Of a stretch of 19,479 bases of DNA, positions 5,755-13,741 are shown piece after piece. Under the pieces are notes generated by a model. The model made no database searches. It was not told the origin of the DNA and saw nothing but the letters and a program-made list of their open reading frames with translations. This DNA comes from Deltaproteobacteria bacterium (lineage in GTDB: Bacteria; Desulfobacterota; Desulfuromonadia; Desulfuromonadales; BM103), in assembly GCA_019313105.1 (NCBI GenBank), contig JAFDBW010000284.1:1-19479 (forward strand). The letters are read 5' to 3'. Each line of letters opens with the position of its first letter. Within the stretch, counting starts at the first letter, position 1. Both the position numbers and the translations under genes were made by a program.

Positions 5755-6410
5755 GATGATAATGCAGTTTGAGTCGTTTCAATAAGTTGCAGAATCTGTC
5801 TGGCCTGCAGGTTTGCAATGTGCTGGCAGTCAGTGCCCAGGGCTTTGGCCAGCTGCGGCATGAAGCTCCGCGGCAGATGACCAGGCATGGTATCGATGAC
5901 CAGGGCCGGCACCATCTCCCGCCCCAGCTGTCGGGCGAAATCGAGCGCTTCCTGCGCCGGGTCGGCACCGGGGTGCAGCGCCATTGTCGCTTCACCGTCC
6001 GAAATCAGGACCAGCAAAGGTTCTAGCGCCGGGTCTTTACGTTTTGCCTGGGCGATCACCTGTCCTGCTTTTCTCAATCCCGCCGCCAGAGGTGTTGCGC
6101 CGCCGACCGGCAGACGATCCAGTTGCTGTCTGATGCGCATGACGCTGTCGGTGGGTGGCACGACAAGCTGGGCGTGGCGATCGCGAAAGGTGATCAGGCA
6201 GACCTGCTCACGGTTCAGGTAGGCTCGTGCGGCAAGGGCCGCGATCGCACCGAGGGCCGCGGACATGCGCGTCATGGGGCCGTCCCCCATGGAGTCCGAA
6301 GTGTCGATGGCAAAGACCACCAGCCGACGAGGCTTCTGGCTACGCAGCTGCAAATGCAGGTCCTCTGAAGTCAGGGCTTGCGTCTGCCCGGTTTCCCTTG
6401 AAAGGGCCAT
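5751..6410 (-). CDS. chlD: VWA (MIDAS) half of a ChlD/BchD-type metal chelatase, reached by -1 frameshift
   Basis: The frame is 219 codons from ATG 6410, but it stays open upstream without a stop to the A-run at 6623-6632, where a -1 slip joins it to the AAA+ ORF and gives about 672 residues in total. The upstream extension (PIDLGRTVNACITRMA, then SEDLHLQLRSQKPRRLVVF) matches the linker and pre-VWA layout of ChlD-type chelatases, so an independent start at 6410 would cut a domain. The VWA MIDAS motif is intact: D36-T-S38-D-S40 (FAIDTSDSMG), with ISDGEATM further on. In chelatases this domain holds the D subunit on the catalytic subunit and senses the AAA+ ring. The Nudix gene overlaps its stop. 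Confidence 0.8.
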   Translation of the reverse strand: MALSRETGQTQALTSEDLHLQLRSQKPRRLVVFAIDTSDSMGDGPMTRMSAALGAIAALAARAYLNREQVCLITFRDRHAQLVVPPTDSVMRIRQQLDRLPVGGATPLAAGLRKAGQVIAQAKRKDPALEPLLVLISDGEATMALHPGADPAQEALDFARQLGREMVPALVIDTMPGHLPRSFMPQLAKALGTDCQHIANLQARQILQLIETTQTALSS

Positions 6411-6580
6411 GCGCGTGATGCAGGCATTGACGGTTCTGCCTAGGTCAATCGGTGTCAGATTACTCCCGGGTTGCCATGCGCGACTCCCGATGCGTCGGCC
6501 GTGAGTTGTCGATCCGGATGCACCGGGTGTCGGCGCGCTCCTGCGTTGCTTTAAAGGGATGTTCGCCAGGTCAATGCTGT

Positions 6581-7768
6581 TTATGTCGAACGACTGATCG
6601 GCGCAGAAGAAGCGGTCGTCAATTTTTTTTTTAGGAAAGTAAACAACGAGCTCCCCGCAGCGGCAGAACCGGGAAAGTCCTGATCGTCCAGCAGGTAAAT
6701 CTCATCATGCTGCTGTCCTAGATGCGGGTTTGAAAGCGCTCTCTGCATCGTCTCGGGGTTCAGCTCAGCGAGTTGCCTGTAGACGTCTTCCCGGGACAAA
6801 ACCGTTGAACCGGGGATGCGATGTGCCAGGGCGAATCCGGCAACTTCAATCAGGTCGGAGATGTCGACGCTGTCGCGGTCGAGGAGGGCGGCAAGTGCCC
6901 TTGCCGATCGGACCAGGGCCAGCTCTGCCCGGTGTCCCTGGACCCTGGCGGCGGTTGCGATCGCTACCGCGCGGTCAACAATCTCGGCAGGAATGGCAAC
7001 CTCGTTGAGACGTCGCCTGGCCTGCAGGACCTGCTGCCTGAGCGCTTCGTCGCTGGCGATGAAATCACTTGTAAATCTGTTCGGGTCCTGGTCGAAAGCG
7101 AGCCGGTGTAAAACGATCTCGCGTCTTAGGGAACTATCATCGACTCCGGCGATCGTCACGCAAAGCCCGAACCGGTCGAGAAACTGCGGCCGCAGCTCGC
7201 CTTCCTCGGGATTCATGGTGCCGATCAGGATAAAACGTGATGCATGGTTGTATTGAATTCCCTCACGCTCGACGAGGTTCTGGCCGGAGACCGTGGTGTC
7301 GAGCAGCAGATCGACCAGGTGGTCAGGCAGAAGATTGACTTCGTCAACATACAGGATGCCACGATGGACGGCAGCGAACAAGCCCGGTTCAAACTGGCGT
7401 TTGCCGCTCTTCAGGGTGTTCTCCAGGTGCAGTGTACCGACCAGGCGGTCTTCGGTCGTGGAGAGGGGCAGGTCGACAAATGGCGTTGCGATCATCTCGC
7501 GGGGCAAGCTCGCACCGGAGGCACGTTGAGCACGACATTCCCAATGCAACGCGTCCGGTTGATCCGGGTCGCAGTGGAAGGGACAGCCTGCGACGACCGT
7601 TATTGATGGCAGCAAAGCGGCCATGGCACGGGCGGCAGTCGATTTGGCCGTGCCTTTTTGCCCACGGACCAGCACGCCACCGATGGCCGGATCGACTGCA
7701 CTGATCAGGAGGGCGGTTTGCATCGCCTCCTGGCCGAGAATTGCAGAGAATGGAAAACTTTCAGCCAT
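6581..7768 (-). CDS. chlD: AAA+ ATPase half of a magnesium/cobalt chelatase (ChlI/BchI-type), zero-frame product
   Basis: Zero-frame translation gives 395 residues. The BchI/ChlI-type AAA+ core has Walker A GQKGTAKST (36-44), Walker B ILYVDE (138-143), sensor-1 N186 in GTMNPEEGELRPQ and the arginine R199 in LDRFG. A family-typical GCPFHCDP (61-68) is also present. After about residue 375 the frame passes through CTA AAA AAA AAA TTG and ends soon at TAA 6581-6583, just past the core. The arrangement (AAA+, linker, VWA in the -1 frame) fits the cobalt-chelatase-like ChlD family (TIGR02442). Metal is not decided by sequence: no CobN/ChlH subunit is in the window. The start at 7768 has only a weak AAGG 12 nt upstream. 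Confidence 0.88.
   Translation of the reverse strand: MAESFPFSAILGQEAMQTALLISAVDPAIGGVLVRGQKGTAKSTAARAMAALLPSITVVAGCPFHCDPDQPDALHWECRAQRASGASLPREMIATPFVDLPLSTTEDRLVGTLHLENTLKSGKRQFEPGLFAAVHRGILYVDEVNLLPDHLVDLLLDTTVSGQNLVEREGIQYNHASRFILIGTMNPEEGELRPQFLDRFGLCVTIAGVDDSSLRREIVLHRLAFDQDPNRFTSDFIASDEALRQQVLQARRRLNEVAIPAEIVDRAVAIATAARVQGHRAELALVRSARALAALLDRDSVDISDLIEVAGFALAHRIPGSTVLSREDVYRQLAELNPETMQRALSNPHLGQQHDEIYLLDDQDFPGSAAAGSSLFTFLKKKLTTASSAPISRST
6623..6632 (-). promoter_or_regulatory. A10 slippery run, probable -1 frameshift site in chlD
   Basis: The minus strand reads CCT then ten A then TTG. In the zero frame this is CTA AAA AAA AAA; slipping back one base gives AAA AAA ATT GAC and the VWA frame. 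Either ribosomal -1 slippage at A-AAA-AAA or transcriptional slippage would do it. A GGGGAG Shine-Dalgarno-like motif (6651-6656) lies 18 nt upstream, somewhat far for a stimulator. A weak ACGAC/GTCGT pairing is possible downstream. A sequencing indel in the homopolymer is the alternative. Confidence 0.65.
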
Positions 7769-7840
7769 GGGAACAATAACCTTGTATGAAGTTATGGCTC
7801 TATCATCTCAAGATTTTTACATCGGAGTCAAACAACGAGA

Positions 7841-9661
7841 TCAGTCTGATGAGTAGTGTTCCTTCTTCTTTTCCAGTTCTGTTGCATAACAGGCCAGCAC
7901 TGAACGGCGCGTCAGCATGTAGAGAACCTTGTGAGGGTCTTCTTCATCAACCACCGGGATCTCCTCCAGACCGCGGCTGGAAAGCTTGCGCATCACCTCT
8001 GTCAGCGATTCGTCCGGAGTCGTCGTAATGACTCGTGATACGGCAAGATCCCTGGCAAGGACCAAGCTGGGTGGCAGGTCCTCGGCAAGTATGCGCCGGA
8101 TGTCATTGACCGAGAAGATGGCTGTCATACGCAGCTCGTCGTCAACCACCGGGTAGTAGGCTCCCTCGGCGTTAGCAATCAACTCGAGGATCTCCGGCAA
8201 GGGCAGACCTTCGGCAATCAGCGTTGGCTTTCGGCCATGTTCGCGCAGGTCATCGACACGTTTGCCTTCCAGGACGTCAACAATGAATTCGCCCAGATGT
8301 ACCGGTGAGTCAATGCGACTTTTAACCTGTTTCTGGTAGATCGAGTTGCGCGGAAAGACGATCATGGCGACGGTGCAGACCAGCATAAGGGGGGCCAACA
8401 GGCCGTAGTTCCCGGTCAGTTCGCTGACCATGATCAGGGTGGCGATCGGTGTGTTGGAAACGCCGGCGAAGAAACCGGCCATGCCGATCAGGACATAGGC
8501 TCGCGGGTCGTGAACCATGGCCGGGAAGAGCAGTTCTGCAGAGGCGCCGAAGGCGCCACCGAGCATCGCACCGATCACCAGGCTCGGGGCAAACACACCA
8601 CCGGAGCCGCCGGAAGAAATGGTCAGGCTGGTGGCAACGATTTTGGCCAGGGCCACCACCAGCATCACCCACAGGGCGACCTTGCCGTACAGCGCCGCCT
8701 GCACCATGCCGTAGCCTGAACCCAGAACCTGGGGGACGACCATGGCCAGCAGGCCGAGCAGGAACCCGCCGACGGCCGGTTTCAGCATGATCGGGAAATC
8801 CCACTGCTTGAAGAGCTTCTGGGTTCCGTAGAAGCACTTGACGTAGAGCCTGCCGAGTGCGGCACAGACAATGCCGAGCAGCAGGAACAATATCAGTTCG
8901 CGGGGGTGCTCAAAGCTGAAGTAAGGCGTTGCCAGCAACGGCTTCCAGCCGGTGGTTGCACCGAACAGGGAAAAAGCCGTGATCGATGAAATAATCGCCG
9001 GGATCAACCCCTCGTGTTCGAACTCCGGGTTCTTGTAAAGGACCTCTACGGCAAACAACGCTCCGCCGAGGGGGGCGCGGAACGTGGCGCCAATTCCTCC
9101 CGCCATCCCGGCGAGAAGCAGAATCCGCCGGTCGGTGGAAGTCAGTTTCAACTTGCTGGCAATAAATGAGCCGAAGCCTGCTCCGATCTGGGCAATCGGT
9201 CCCTCGCGCCCGGCAGAGCCACCGGTTCCGATCGTGGCGATCGATGCGAGGCCCTTGATGATCGGCACCCGTCCCCTGATGATGCCGCCCTTGTTATGGA
9301 AGGCGTCGATCGCCGCATCCGTGCCGTGGCCTTCAGCTTCCGGGGCAAACTTGAACACCAGGAAACCGGAAATCAGGCCGCCGATGACGGGGACCAGGAA
9401 CAGAAACCAGCGGTAGTCCATGGCCAGGTTGTCGATCATCCCATCGCCGATCGCCAGAATGGCTTCTGCTCCTTCGCCCGGCGGGTGGTACCCGGCCATT
9501 TTGAAAAGGAAAAAATGTTCAATGCTGCTGGTGGCGAAATAGAAGAGGACCGCCGCGCTGCCGGTCACCAGGCCGACAAAGACACTGAGGATCACCGGGC
9601 GCGTCAACATACGCCAGTCGAGTTTTTTCAGGTTATCGAAGAGGTGATTTAGATCGGCCAC
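7841..9661 (-). CDS. CLC-family chloride channel/antiporter with C-terminal CBS pair
   Basis: A 606-residue protein with about ten membrane helices followed by a cytoplasmic CBS domain pair (about 465-590). CLC signatures: GGSAGREGP around residue 148-155 with gating glutamate E153, and GGSGGVFAPSLVIG (GxFxP) in the second half. The first motif, normally GSGIP, reads GHGTD at 111-115, as in several bacterial CLC subfamilies with altered ion selectivity. The CBS part (YYPVVDDELRMTAIFS; EEIPVVDEEDPHKVLY) would bind an adenine nucleotide or similar. The start is GTG at 9661 with a poor ribosome binding site; the next in-frame ATG is 17 codons on. The chelatase gene lies 72 nt downstream on the same strand and may be co-transcribed. 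Confidence 0.92.
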   Translation of the reverse strand: MADLNHLFDNLKKLDWRMLTRPVILSVFVGLVTGSAAVLFYFATSSIEHFFLFKMAGYHPPGEGAEAILAIGDGMIDNLAMDYRWFLFLVPVIGGLISGFLVFKFAPEAEGHGTDAAIDAFHNKGGIIRGRVPIIKGLASIATIGTGGSAGREGPIAQIGAGFGSFIASKLKLTSTDRRILLLAGMAGGIGATFRAPLGGALFAVEVLYKNPEFEHEGLIPAIISSITAFSLFGATTGWKPLLATPYFSFEHPRELILFLLLGIVCAALGRLYVKCFYGTQKLFKQWDFPIMLKPAVGGFLLGLLAMVVPQVLGSGYGMVQAALYGKVALWVMLVVALAKIVATSLTISSGGSGGVFAPSLVIGAMLGGAFGASAELLFPAMVHDPRAYVLIGMAGFFAGVSNTPIATLIMVSELTGNYGLLAPLMLVCTVAMIVFPRNSIYQKQVKSRIDSPVHLGEFIVDVLEGKRVDDLREHGRKPTLIAEGLPLPEILELIANAEGAYYPVVDDELRMTAIFSVNDIRRILAEDLPPSLVLARDLAVSRVITTTPDESLTEVMRKLSSRGLEEIPVVDEEDPHKVLYMLTRRSVLACYATELEKKKEHYSSD

Positions 9662-9707
9662 GGTTGATGAACTTTAAATTACCTTAGTGATGTGGGTAAA
9701 CAACATG

Positions 9708-10058
9708 CTACGCGAGCGTCACGAAAACAGACTTGCGGGGCTGCCCGTTGACGGCCCTGCTGATATGGCCGCGCCCGGTGGTGTCTTCGACCAGCAGAAT
9801 GTCGCCGCTATGAAAGGTCCGTCTGGTTCCGGCGCTGACCTCGATTTCAACACTGCCCTGAAGCATCAGAACAAACTGGCGACATGGGGCATTGTGCCAA
9901 GTATAGTTATAGTCGCCGTCTGTTTCACGGAAGATAATGCCTTTCACCGGAAACAGCTCGGAAAGAACGCCGATTTCACCTGCATCCTGGAGTGGGATGT
10001 CCAGCTCCGCAAAGCGGGATTCTCCATCTTTGTCGGCGTAGATACGGGTCACTTTCAT
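9708..10058 (-). CDS. Small cupin-fold protein
   Basis: A 116-residue single cupin domain. I start at ATG 10058 (MKVTRIYADKDG) because the longer in-frame ORF from 10118 overlaps the upstream gene's coding end; the chosen start lies 11 nt after that gene's stop. Cupin motif 1 is weak (WHNAPCRQFVLMLQGSVEIEV) and motif 2 reads FHSGDILLVEDTTGRGHISR, with His residues at the expected metal-binding places. Such proteins may bind a metal and a small ligand, or isomerise sugars; the substrate is unknown. It is probably transcribed with the small membrane-anchored protein upstream. Confidence 0.75.
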   Translation of the reverse strand: MKVTRIYADKDGESRFAELDIPLQDAGEIGVLSELFPVKGIIFRETDGDYNYTWHNAPCRQFVLMLQGSVEIEVSAGTRRTFHSGDILLVEDTTGRGHISRAVNGQPRKSVFVTLA

Positions 10059-10069
10059 TGCAGAGCCAG

Positions 10070-10378
10070 TCAGTAGTTGGGCTGCTTGAGTATCTTTGTC
10101 CTGGTCTCCGTTAACCATTTATCGTTGGCCAGCTTAACTTGCTTGAGGAAACCGTAGGAAATCATGACGCTGCTCGTCGTATCTTTCATGAAGGAACAGA
10201 CAAAGAAATTCGAATAATCGATTTTCTTCCAGAGCCTTTCCTGCTGTTCTTCGTTCAACGCATAACCGATTTGCAATTCCTTGAGCAAAAAGGCTTTGTG
10301 GTCCTCTCTTGTCGGTAATGTATAATTGAGATAAACCACCCCGGCAATCAAGGCGAAAATGATAATTCGTTTGACCAT
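10070..10378 (-). CDS. Small N-terminally membrane-anchored protein of unknown function
   Basis: A 102-residue protein not recognised by family. One hydrophobic helix (residues 3-18, VKRIIIFALIAGVVYLNY) is followed by a soluble charged domain, presumably periplasmic, with KKIDYSNFFVCSFMKD and SYGFLKQVKLA segments that recall DUF4359-like small proteins; that link is weak. AGGAG is present but 13 nt before the ATG, longer than ideal. The cupin gene starts 11 nt after its stop, so the two form a small operon, divergent from pncB. Confidence 0.65.
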   Translation of the reverse strand: MVKRIIIFALIAGVVYLNYTLPTREDHKAFLLKELQIGYALNEEQQERLWKKIDYSNFFVCSFMKDTTSSVMISYGFLKQVKLANDKWLTETRTKILKQPNY

Positions 10379-10512
10379 GATGAATAGTTTTCTCCTCGTT
10401 GCGATTAATTCGGCTCAGAATAGCGTAAAAAGGCAATGATGAACAGGGCTTCCGTCATTTCTTCTGTAAGATGTCGGGTTCAGCCTCAGAAAATTACGAA
10501 AGTGGGATCGTC

Positions 10513-11937
10513 ATGGACAAATCTTTGCTGACTGACCTATATGAACTGACCATGCTGGCTGGTTACCAGCGCGAAGCGATGCTCGAGGAACACGCGGCCT
10601 TCGAAATGTTTTTCCGCGAGACCCCCTATCAGGGGGGGTATGCCGTGTTTGCCGGGCTGCAGCCGGCCCTGGAGTATCTTTCCGGACTGGCCTTTACCGG
10701 TGAGGATCTTCATTTCCTGGCCTCGCTCGGCCTGTTTGACGATTCCTTCCTCGAGTTTTTGAAGGTGTTCCGGTTCCGTGGCAAGGTGACTGCTCCCCGG
10801 GAAGGAGAGATCGTTTTTCCGGGTGAGCCGCTGATGACCGTGGAGGGAACTTTGGCCGAAACCCAGTTCGTCGAAACCATGCTGCTCAACATCATCAATT
10901 TCCAGACTCTGGTAGCCACCAAGGCTACCCGGCTGACTCATGCTGCGGGCGGGAGTCAGGTCATCGAGTTCGGCCTGCGGCGTGCCCAGGGCCCCGATGG
11001 TGCCATGAGTGTCGCCCGTGCCGCTGCCATCGGTGGGGTGCGTGCCACCAGTAACGTCCTCGCCGGGCGTGTGTTCGACCTGCCGGTCAGGGGGACTCAC
11101 GCCCACAGCTGGGTCATGGCGTTCGCCGACGAGCTGAGTGCTTTCCGGGCCTACGCTGAGTCTTTTCCTGATCATTGCGTACTCCTGGTTGATACCTATG
11201 ACACCCTCTCAAGCGGTTTGCCGAACAGCCTCGTTGTGGCCAGGGAATTGCGCGCCGCCGGGCATGAACTGATCGGGGTTCGGCTCGATTCCGGCGACCT
11301 GGCCTACCTGAGCCGTCAGGCGCGCCGGATGTTCGATGACGCAGGCTTCCCTGACGTGAAAATCGTCGCATCGAACGAACTGGACGAATACGTCATCAAT
11401 TCGATCCGCAGTGAAAGGGGATTGGTCGATATTTATGGGGTCGGCACACGCCTGGCGACCTGTGCCGGTCCCGGCGGCGGAGCCCTCGGCGGCGTATACA
11501 AGCTGGTTGAATTTGCAGGCAAACCGCGCATGAAAGTGACCAGCGACCCGGTGAAAAGCACCTTGCCCGGTTGTAAACGATGGCTGCGGGCAAAAGATGG
11601 CAAGGGCCGGTTTATAATGGACGTACTGGACCTTGATGATGAGAGGGACACGCCTTTTGGGGCAGGACAGGTTGCCTATGACCCGAAACATCCTCAGCGT
11701 TGCAAGACGGTTGCGGCGGAATGCCAGCTTGTCGATTGTTGTTCAGTGGTCATGGATGGTGGCCAGGTCCTCCAGCCTGCCCGGTCATTGATGGAGATGG
11801 CCGACTATTGCGAAGCTCAGCTGAAACGTTTGCCGGAAGGCAGTCTGCGACTTATCAATCCGCATGTTTACAAGGTCGGCATCAGTAAACGACTGCTCGA
11901 CCTCAGGGAAAAACTGCAGCGAGAGCATTCCTGCTGA
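10513..11937 (+). CDS. pncB: Nicotinate phosphoribosyltransferase
   Basis: It converts nicotinate, PRPP and ATP to nicotinate mononucleotide in the Preiss-Handler NAD salvage pathway (cytoplasmic). The start is ATG 10513 (MDKSLLTDLYELTMLAGY), which begins exactly at the conserved N-terminus; an in-frame ATG at 10471 would add 14 unrelated residues. Length 474 fits the TIGR01513 class. Signatures include FEMFFRETPYQGGYAVFAGL, the EFGLRRAQGPDGAMS loop, the GTHAHSWVMAF segment with the catalytic-region His residues, and GVRLDSGDL with IVASNELDE for phosphate binding. It meets the pncA-like gene tail to tail with 2 nt between the stops, which suggests functional pairing despite opposite strands. 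Confidence 0.95.
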   Translation: MDKSLLTDLYELTMLAGYQREAMLEEHAAFEMFFRETPYQGGYAVFAGLQPALEYLSGLAFTGEDLHFLASLGLFDDSFLEFLKVFRFRGKVTAPREGEIVFPGEPLMTVEGTLAETQFVETMLLNIINFQTLVATKATRLTHAAGGSQVIEFGLRRAQGPDGAMSVARAAAIGGVRATSNVLAGRVFDLPVRGTHAHSWVMAFADELSAFRAYAESFPDHCVLLVDTYDTLSSGLPNSLVVARELRAAGHELIGVRLDSGDLAYLSRQARRMFDDAGFPDVKIVASNELDEYVINSIRSERGLVDIYGVGTRLATCAGPGGGALGGVYKLVEFAGKPRMKVTSDPVKSTLPGCKRWLRAKDGKGRFIMDVLDLDDERDTPFGAGQVAYDPKHPQRCKTVAAECQLVDCCSVVMDGGQVLQPARSLMEMADYCEAQLKRLPEGSLRLINPHVYKVGISKRLLDLREKLQREHSC

Positions 11938-11939
11938 GT

Positions 11940-12461
11940 TCATACGACCTTCACGCCAAGGACCTCGGACATCTGTTTCCTCGCAAAGGACCCATCCCCA
12001 GCATCCAGGTCCGCCACGCAGTCCGACGGCACAGTCACGTCATAGCCGCGGATGACAGCGTCATACGCAGTGTAGAAGATACAGATGTTGGTCACGCACC
12101 CGGTCAGGGTGAGATGGTCTATGTTGCGACTCTGCAGTAGCCCCTCCAGGCCGGTCTGGTGAAACGCCGAGTAGCTGGTCTTTTCGATAATCGGATCCGT
12201 TTCAACAGGGGCCAGTTCATTGATGACCGATGCTCCGTGGGTTCCGCGCACCGCGTGCGGCGGCCACCCCATGCGGGAGAACTCCGGGTCATCTTCGGTG
12301 TGCGAATCACAAACGTAGATGACCGGTCTGTTGCCCTTCCTGGCTTTGTCCACCTGCTTACGAATGTTGTCGATGATCGTGCGGGTCTCCGGTACTTCCA
12401 GCGGGGCACCCGGTAAAACGAAATCGTTGAGCATGTCGATGATCAGCAGCGCGTCGTTCAT
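11940..12461 (-). CDS. pncA: Isochorismatase-family cysteine hydrolase, probable nicotinamidase
   Basis: A 173-residue protein of the isochorismatase-like family. The catalytic triad is visible: D9 (ALLIIDMLNDF), K94 (EKTSYSAF) and C122 (TGCVTNICI). D52-S-H54 and WPPHAVRGTHG with H69 are the metal and substrate region seen in nicotinamidases, which deamidate nicotinamide to nicotinate. Nicotinate is the substrate of the neighbouring PncB, and this supports the call. GAGG lies 6 nt before the ATG. A transposon-like element begins about 17 nt upstream of the start, so its native promoter or operon connection has probably been disturbed. Another small-molecule hydrolase activity of the family remains possible. 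Confidence 0.85.
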   Translation of the reverse strand: MNDALLIIDMLNDFVLPGAPLEVPETRTIIDNIRKQVDKARKGNRPVIYVCDSHTEDDPEFSRMGWPPHAVRGTHGASVINELAPVETDPIIEKTSYSAFHQTGLEGLLQSRNIDHLTLTGCVTNICIFYTAYDAVIRGYDVTVPSDCVADLDAGDGSFARKQMSEVLGVKVV

Positions 12462-12479
12462 AGATACCTCACAAGGAAA

Positions 12480-12525
12480 CCTCTGGTTTTAACCAGGGGA
12501 GGAATTGTGAACCGCTGTCAGCGGT
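12480..12525 (+). repeat. Left-end hairpins of the IS element
   Basis: The first hairpin (12480-12488 with 12491-12499) includes G-U pairing; the second is a perfect 5-bp stem (12511-12515 with 12521-12525). They lie between the pncA start and tnpB. Confidence 0.6.
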
Positions 12526-12570
12526 GACGATTGTGACTTTTTCTGTCGTACAGACGGGTAGACTAGAAGC

Positions 12571-13677
12571 ATGCTGCGCACCATTTCCATCAAACTCAAC
12601 ACCGACACCGAACAGTCGGAGCAATTGCTGGCGCTGCAAACGGCGTATGCCGATGCGTGTAACGCATTGGTGCCTGCTGTGATCGAGAATCGGTGTTGGA
12701 ACCGGGTTGCGCTGCACAAACTGGCGTACTACGACATTCGAGCGAAGAGTCCTCTTGGTTCGCAGATGGTGTGCAACGCCATCTTCACGGTGTGCAAGGC
12801 CTACAAAGCTCAGGCGGCCTTGAAACGAATCAAGACCTAGATACCGGCCCTCGCCTTTGATCGGGCGAGCGTTCACTTCGACAAGCGCACTTACTCGATC
12901 AAGGACGGCATGCTGTCGCTCTACACCTTGTCCGGGCGTATCAAGGTGCCGATGGTGTTGGGTGACTTTCAACGAGTTCGCCTTGAGCCCGGTTCTCCGA
13001 AAGAGGCGGAACTTGTTTTTCGCAATGGCACCTGGTTCTTCAACCTGGTGTTGGAAACACAAGCGCCGGAGGTTCATACCGGCGAACCGGTCCTGGGTGT
13101 CGATGTCGGCGAGAACAATCTTGCGGCCACCAGCACCGGGAAATTGTTCGGCGGAGGGGATCTCCGCGACCGACGCGATCGATTTCTGGCGTTGCGCACA
13201 CGTCTTCAGTCCAACGGTTCTGCCAGCAGCAGGCAGCTGCTGCGCAAAATCTCCGGCAGGGAAGCGCGGCGCGTGAAGCTTGAAAATCACCGTGTCAGCA
13301 AGGCGATCGTTCTTGAAGCACAGCGCATCGGCGCAAGCACCATCGCGCTCGAAGATCTGACGAACATCCGCGAGAACATCAAGGGTGGCCGTCGTATCAG
13401 AACGCGGTTGCACCGCTGGGCGTTTCGCCAGTTGCAAACCTTTGTCGCCTACAAAGCACAAAGCCTCGGTCTCGACGTGATTTTTGTCGATCCGGCTTAC
13501 AGCAGCCAAAGCTGCTCGCTCTGTGGTGAAATTGGCTTGCGTCAAAAACATCTGTTCTCCTGTTCGTGTGGTTTCCGTGCGCACGCCGACTGCAATGCAG
13601 CTCGAAATCTTGCGCGGATTGCCGAAAGGATCCTCTCGGCAAGGGTGTCCGTAAATGCGCCTGATGTGGCGGCTTAA
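12571..13677 (+). pseudogene. tnpB: tnpB (IS1341/IS605 OrfB, RNA-guided nuclease family) interrupted by in-frame TAG
   Basis: One frame runs for 369 codons, but codon 90 (12838-12840) is TAG, so annotation would show an 89-residue N-terminal piece and a 255-residue piece from ATG 12910. Homology is continuous across the stop (ALKRIKT, then IPALAFDRASVHFDKR). The RuvC residues are kept: D178 (LGVDVGENN), E261 (IALEDLTN) and D340 (ADCNAARN). The zinc finger is intact: CSLC and CSC (C315, C318, C331, C333). TnpB proteins are RNA-guided DNA nucleases whose guide RNA comes from the 3' end and right end of the element. With a single nonsense codon, the gene is either freshly dead or depends on suppression. 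The C-terminal piece alone lacks the N-terminal recognition half. Confidence 0.85.
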
Positions 13678-13720
13678 TCGCCGACCATAAAGCCTCTAAC
13701 TTTAGTCAGGGGTTGTTTAC
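13600..13720 (+). ncRNA. Predicted guide-RNA (reRNA/omegaRNA) region at the tnpB right end
   Basis: In characterised tnpB elements the guide RNA overlaps the 3' end of tnpB and extends through the right-end hairpin, with the guide taken from flanking DNA. The hairpin at 13693-13712 fits that position; the 5' limit given is arbitrary. The region is placed by family knowledge, with no direct evidence of transcription. Confidence 0.35.
13693..13712 (+). repeat. Right-end hairpin of the IS element
   Basis: CCTCTAAC-TTTA-GTCAGGGG forms a stem with one mismatch and one G-U pair, resembling the left-end hairpin. It lies 16 nt past the tnpB stop and about 30 nt from the DUF748 stop. Confidence 0.65.
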
Positions 13721-13741
13721 GTGGTCCTCTTCTCCGTCAAG

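Larger units (their letters stand above)
12478..13720 (+). mobile_element. IS1341/IS605-type insertion element carrying only tnpB
   Basis: The element has subterminal hairpins at both ends instead of terminal inverted repeats. The left one is CCTCTGGTT/AACCAGGGG (12480-12499), followed by ACCGC-TGTCA-GCGGT (12511-12525). The right one is CCTCTAAC-TTTA-GTCAGGGG (13693-13712), followed by TTGTTTAC. The two main hairpins resemble each other. One tnpB gene lies between and no tnpA is present, so mobility would need TnpA from elsewhere. Exact ends are approximate because no empty site is available. Confidence 0.75.

Noticed and set aside
5751..6410. Reading the VWA ORF as an independent gene starting at 6410
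   Set aside because: The frame continues upstream with homology-like sequence to the A-run, there is no ribosome binding site before 6410, and the standalone form would lose part of the pre-VWA region.
12469..13584. 371-codon open frame on the minus strand
   Set aside because: It lies wholly antisense to tnpB, whose RuvC and zinc-finger motifs are clear. No domain is recognisable in it, and such mirror frames are common opposite GC-rich genes.
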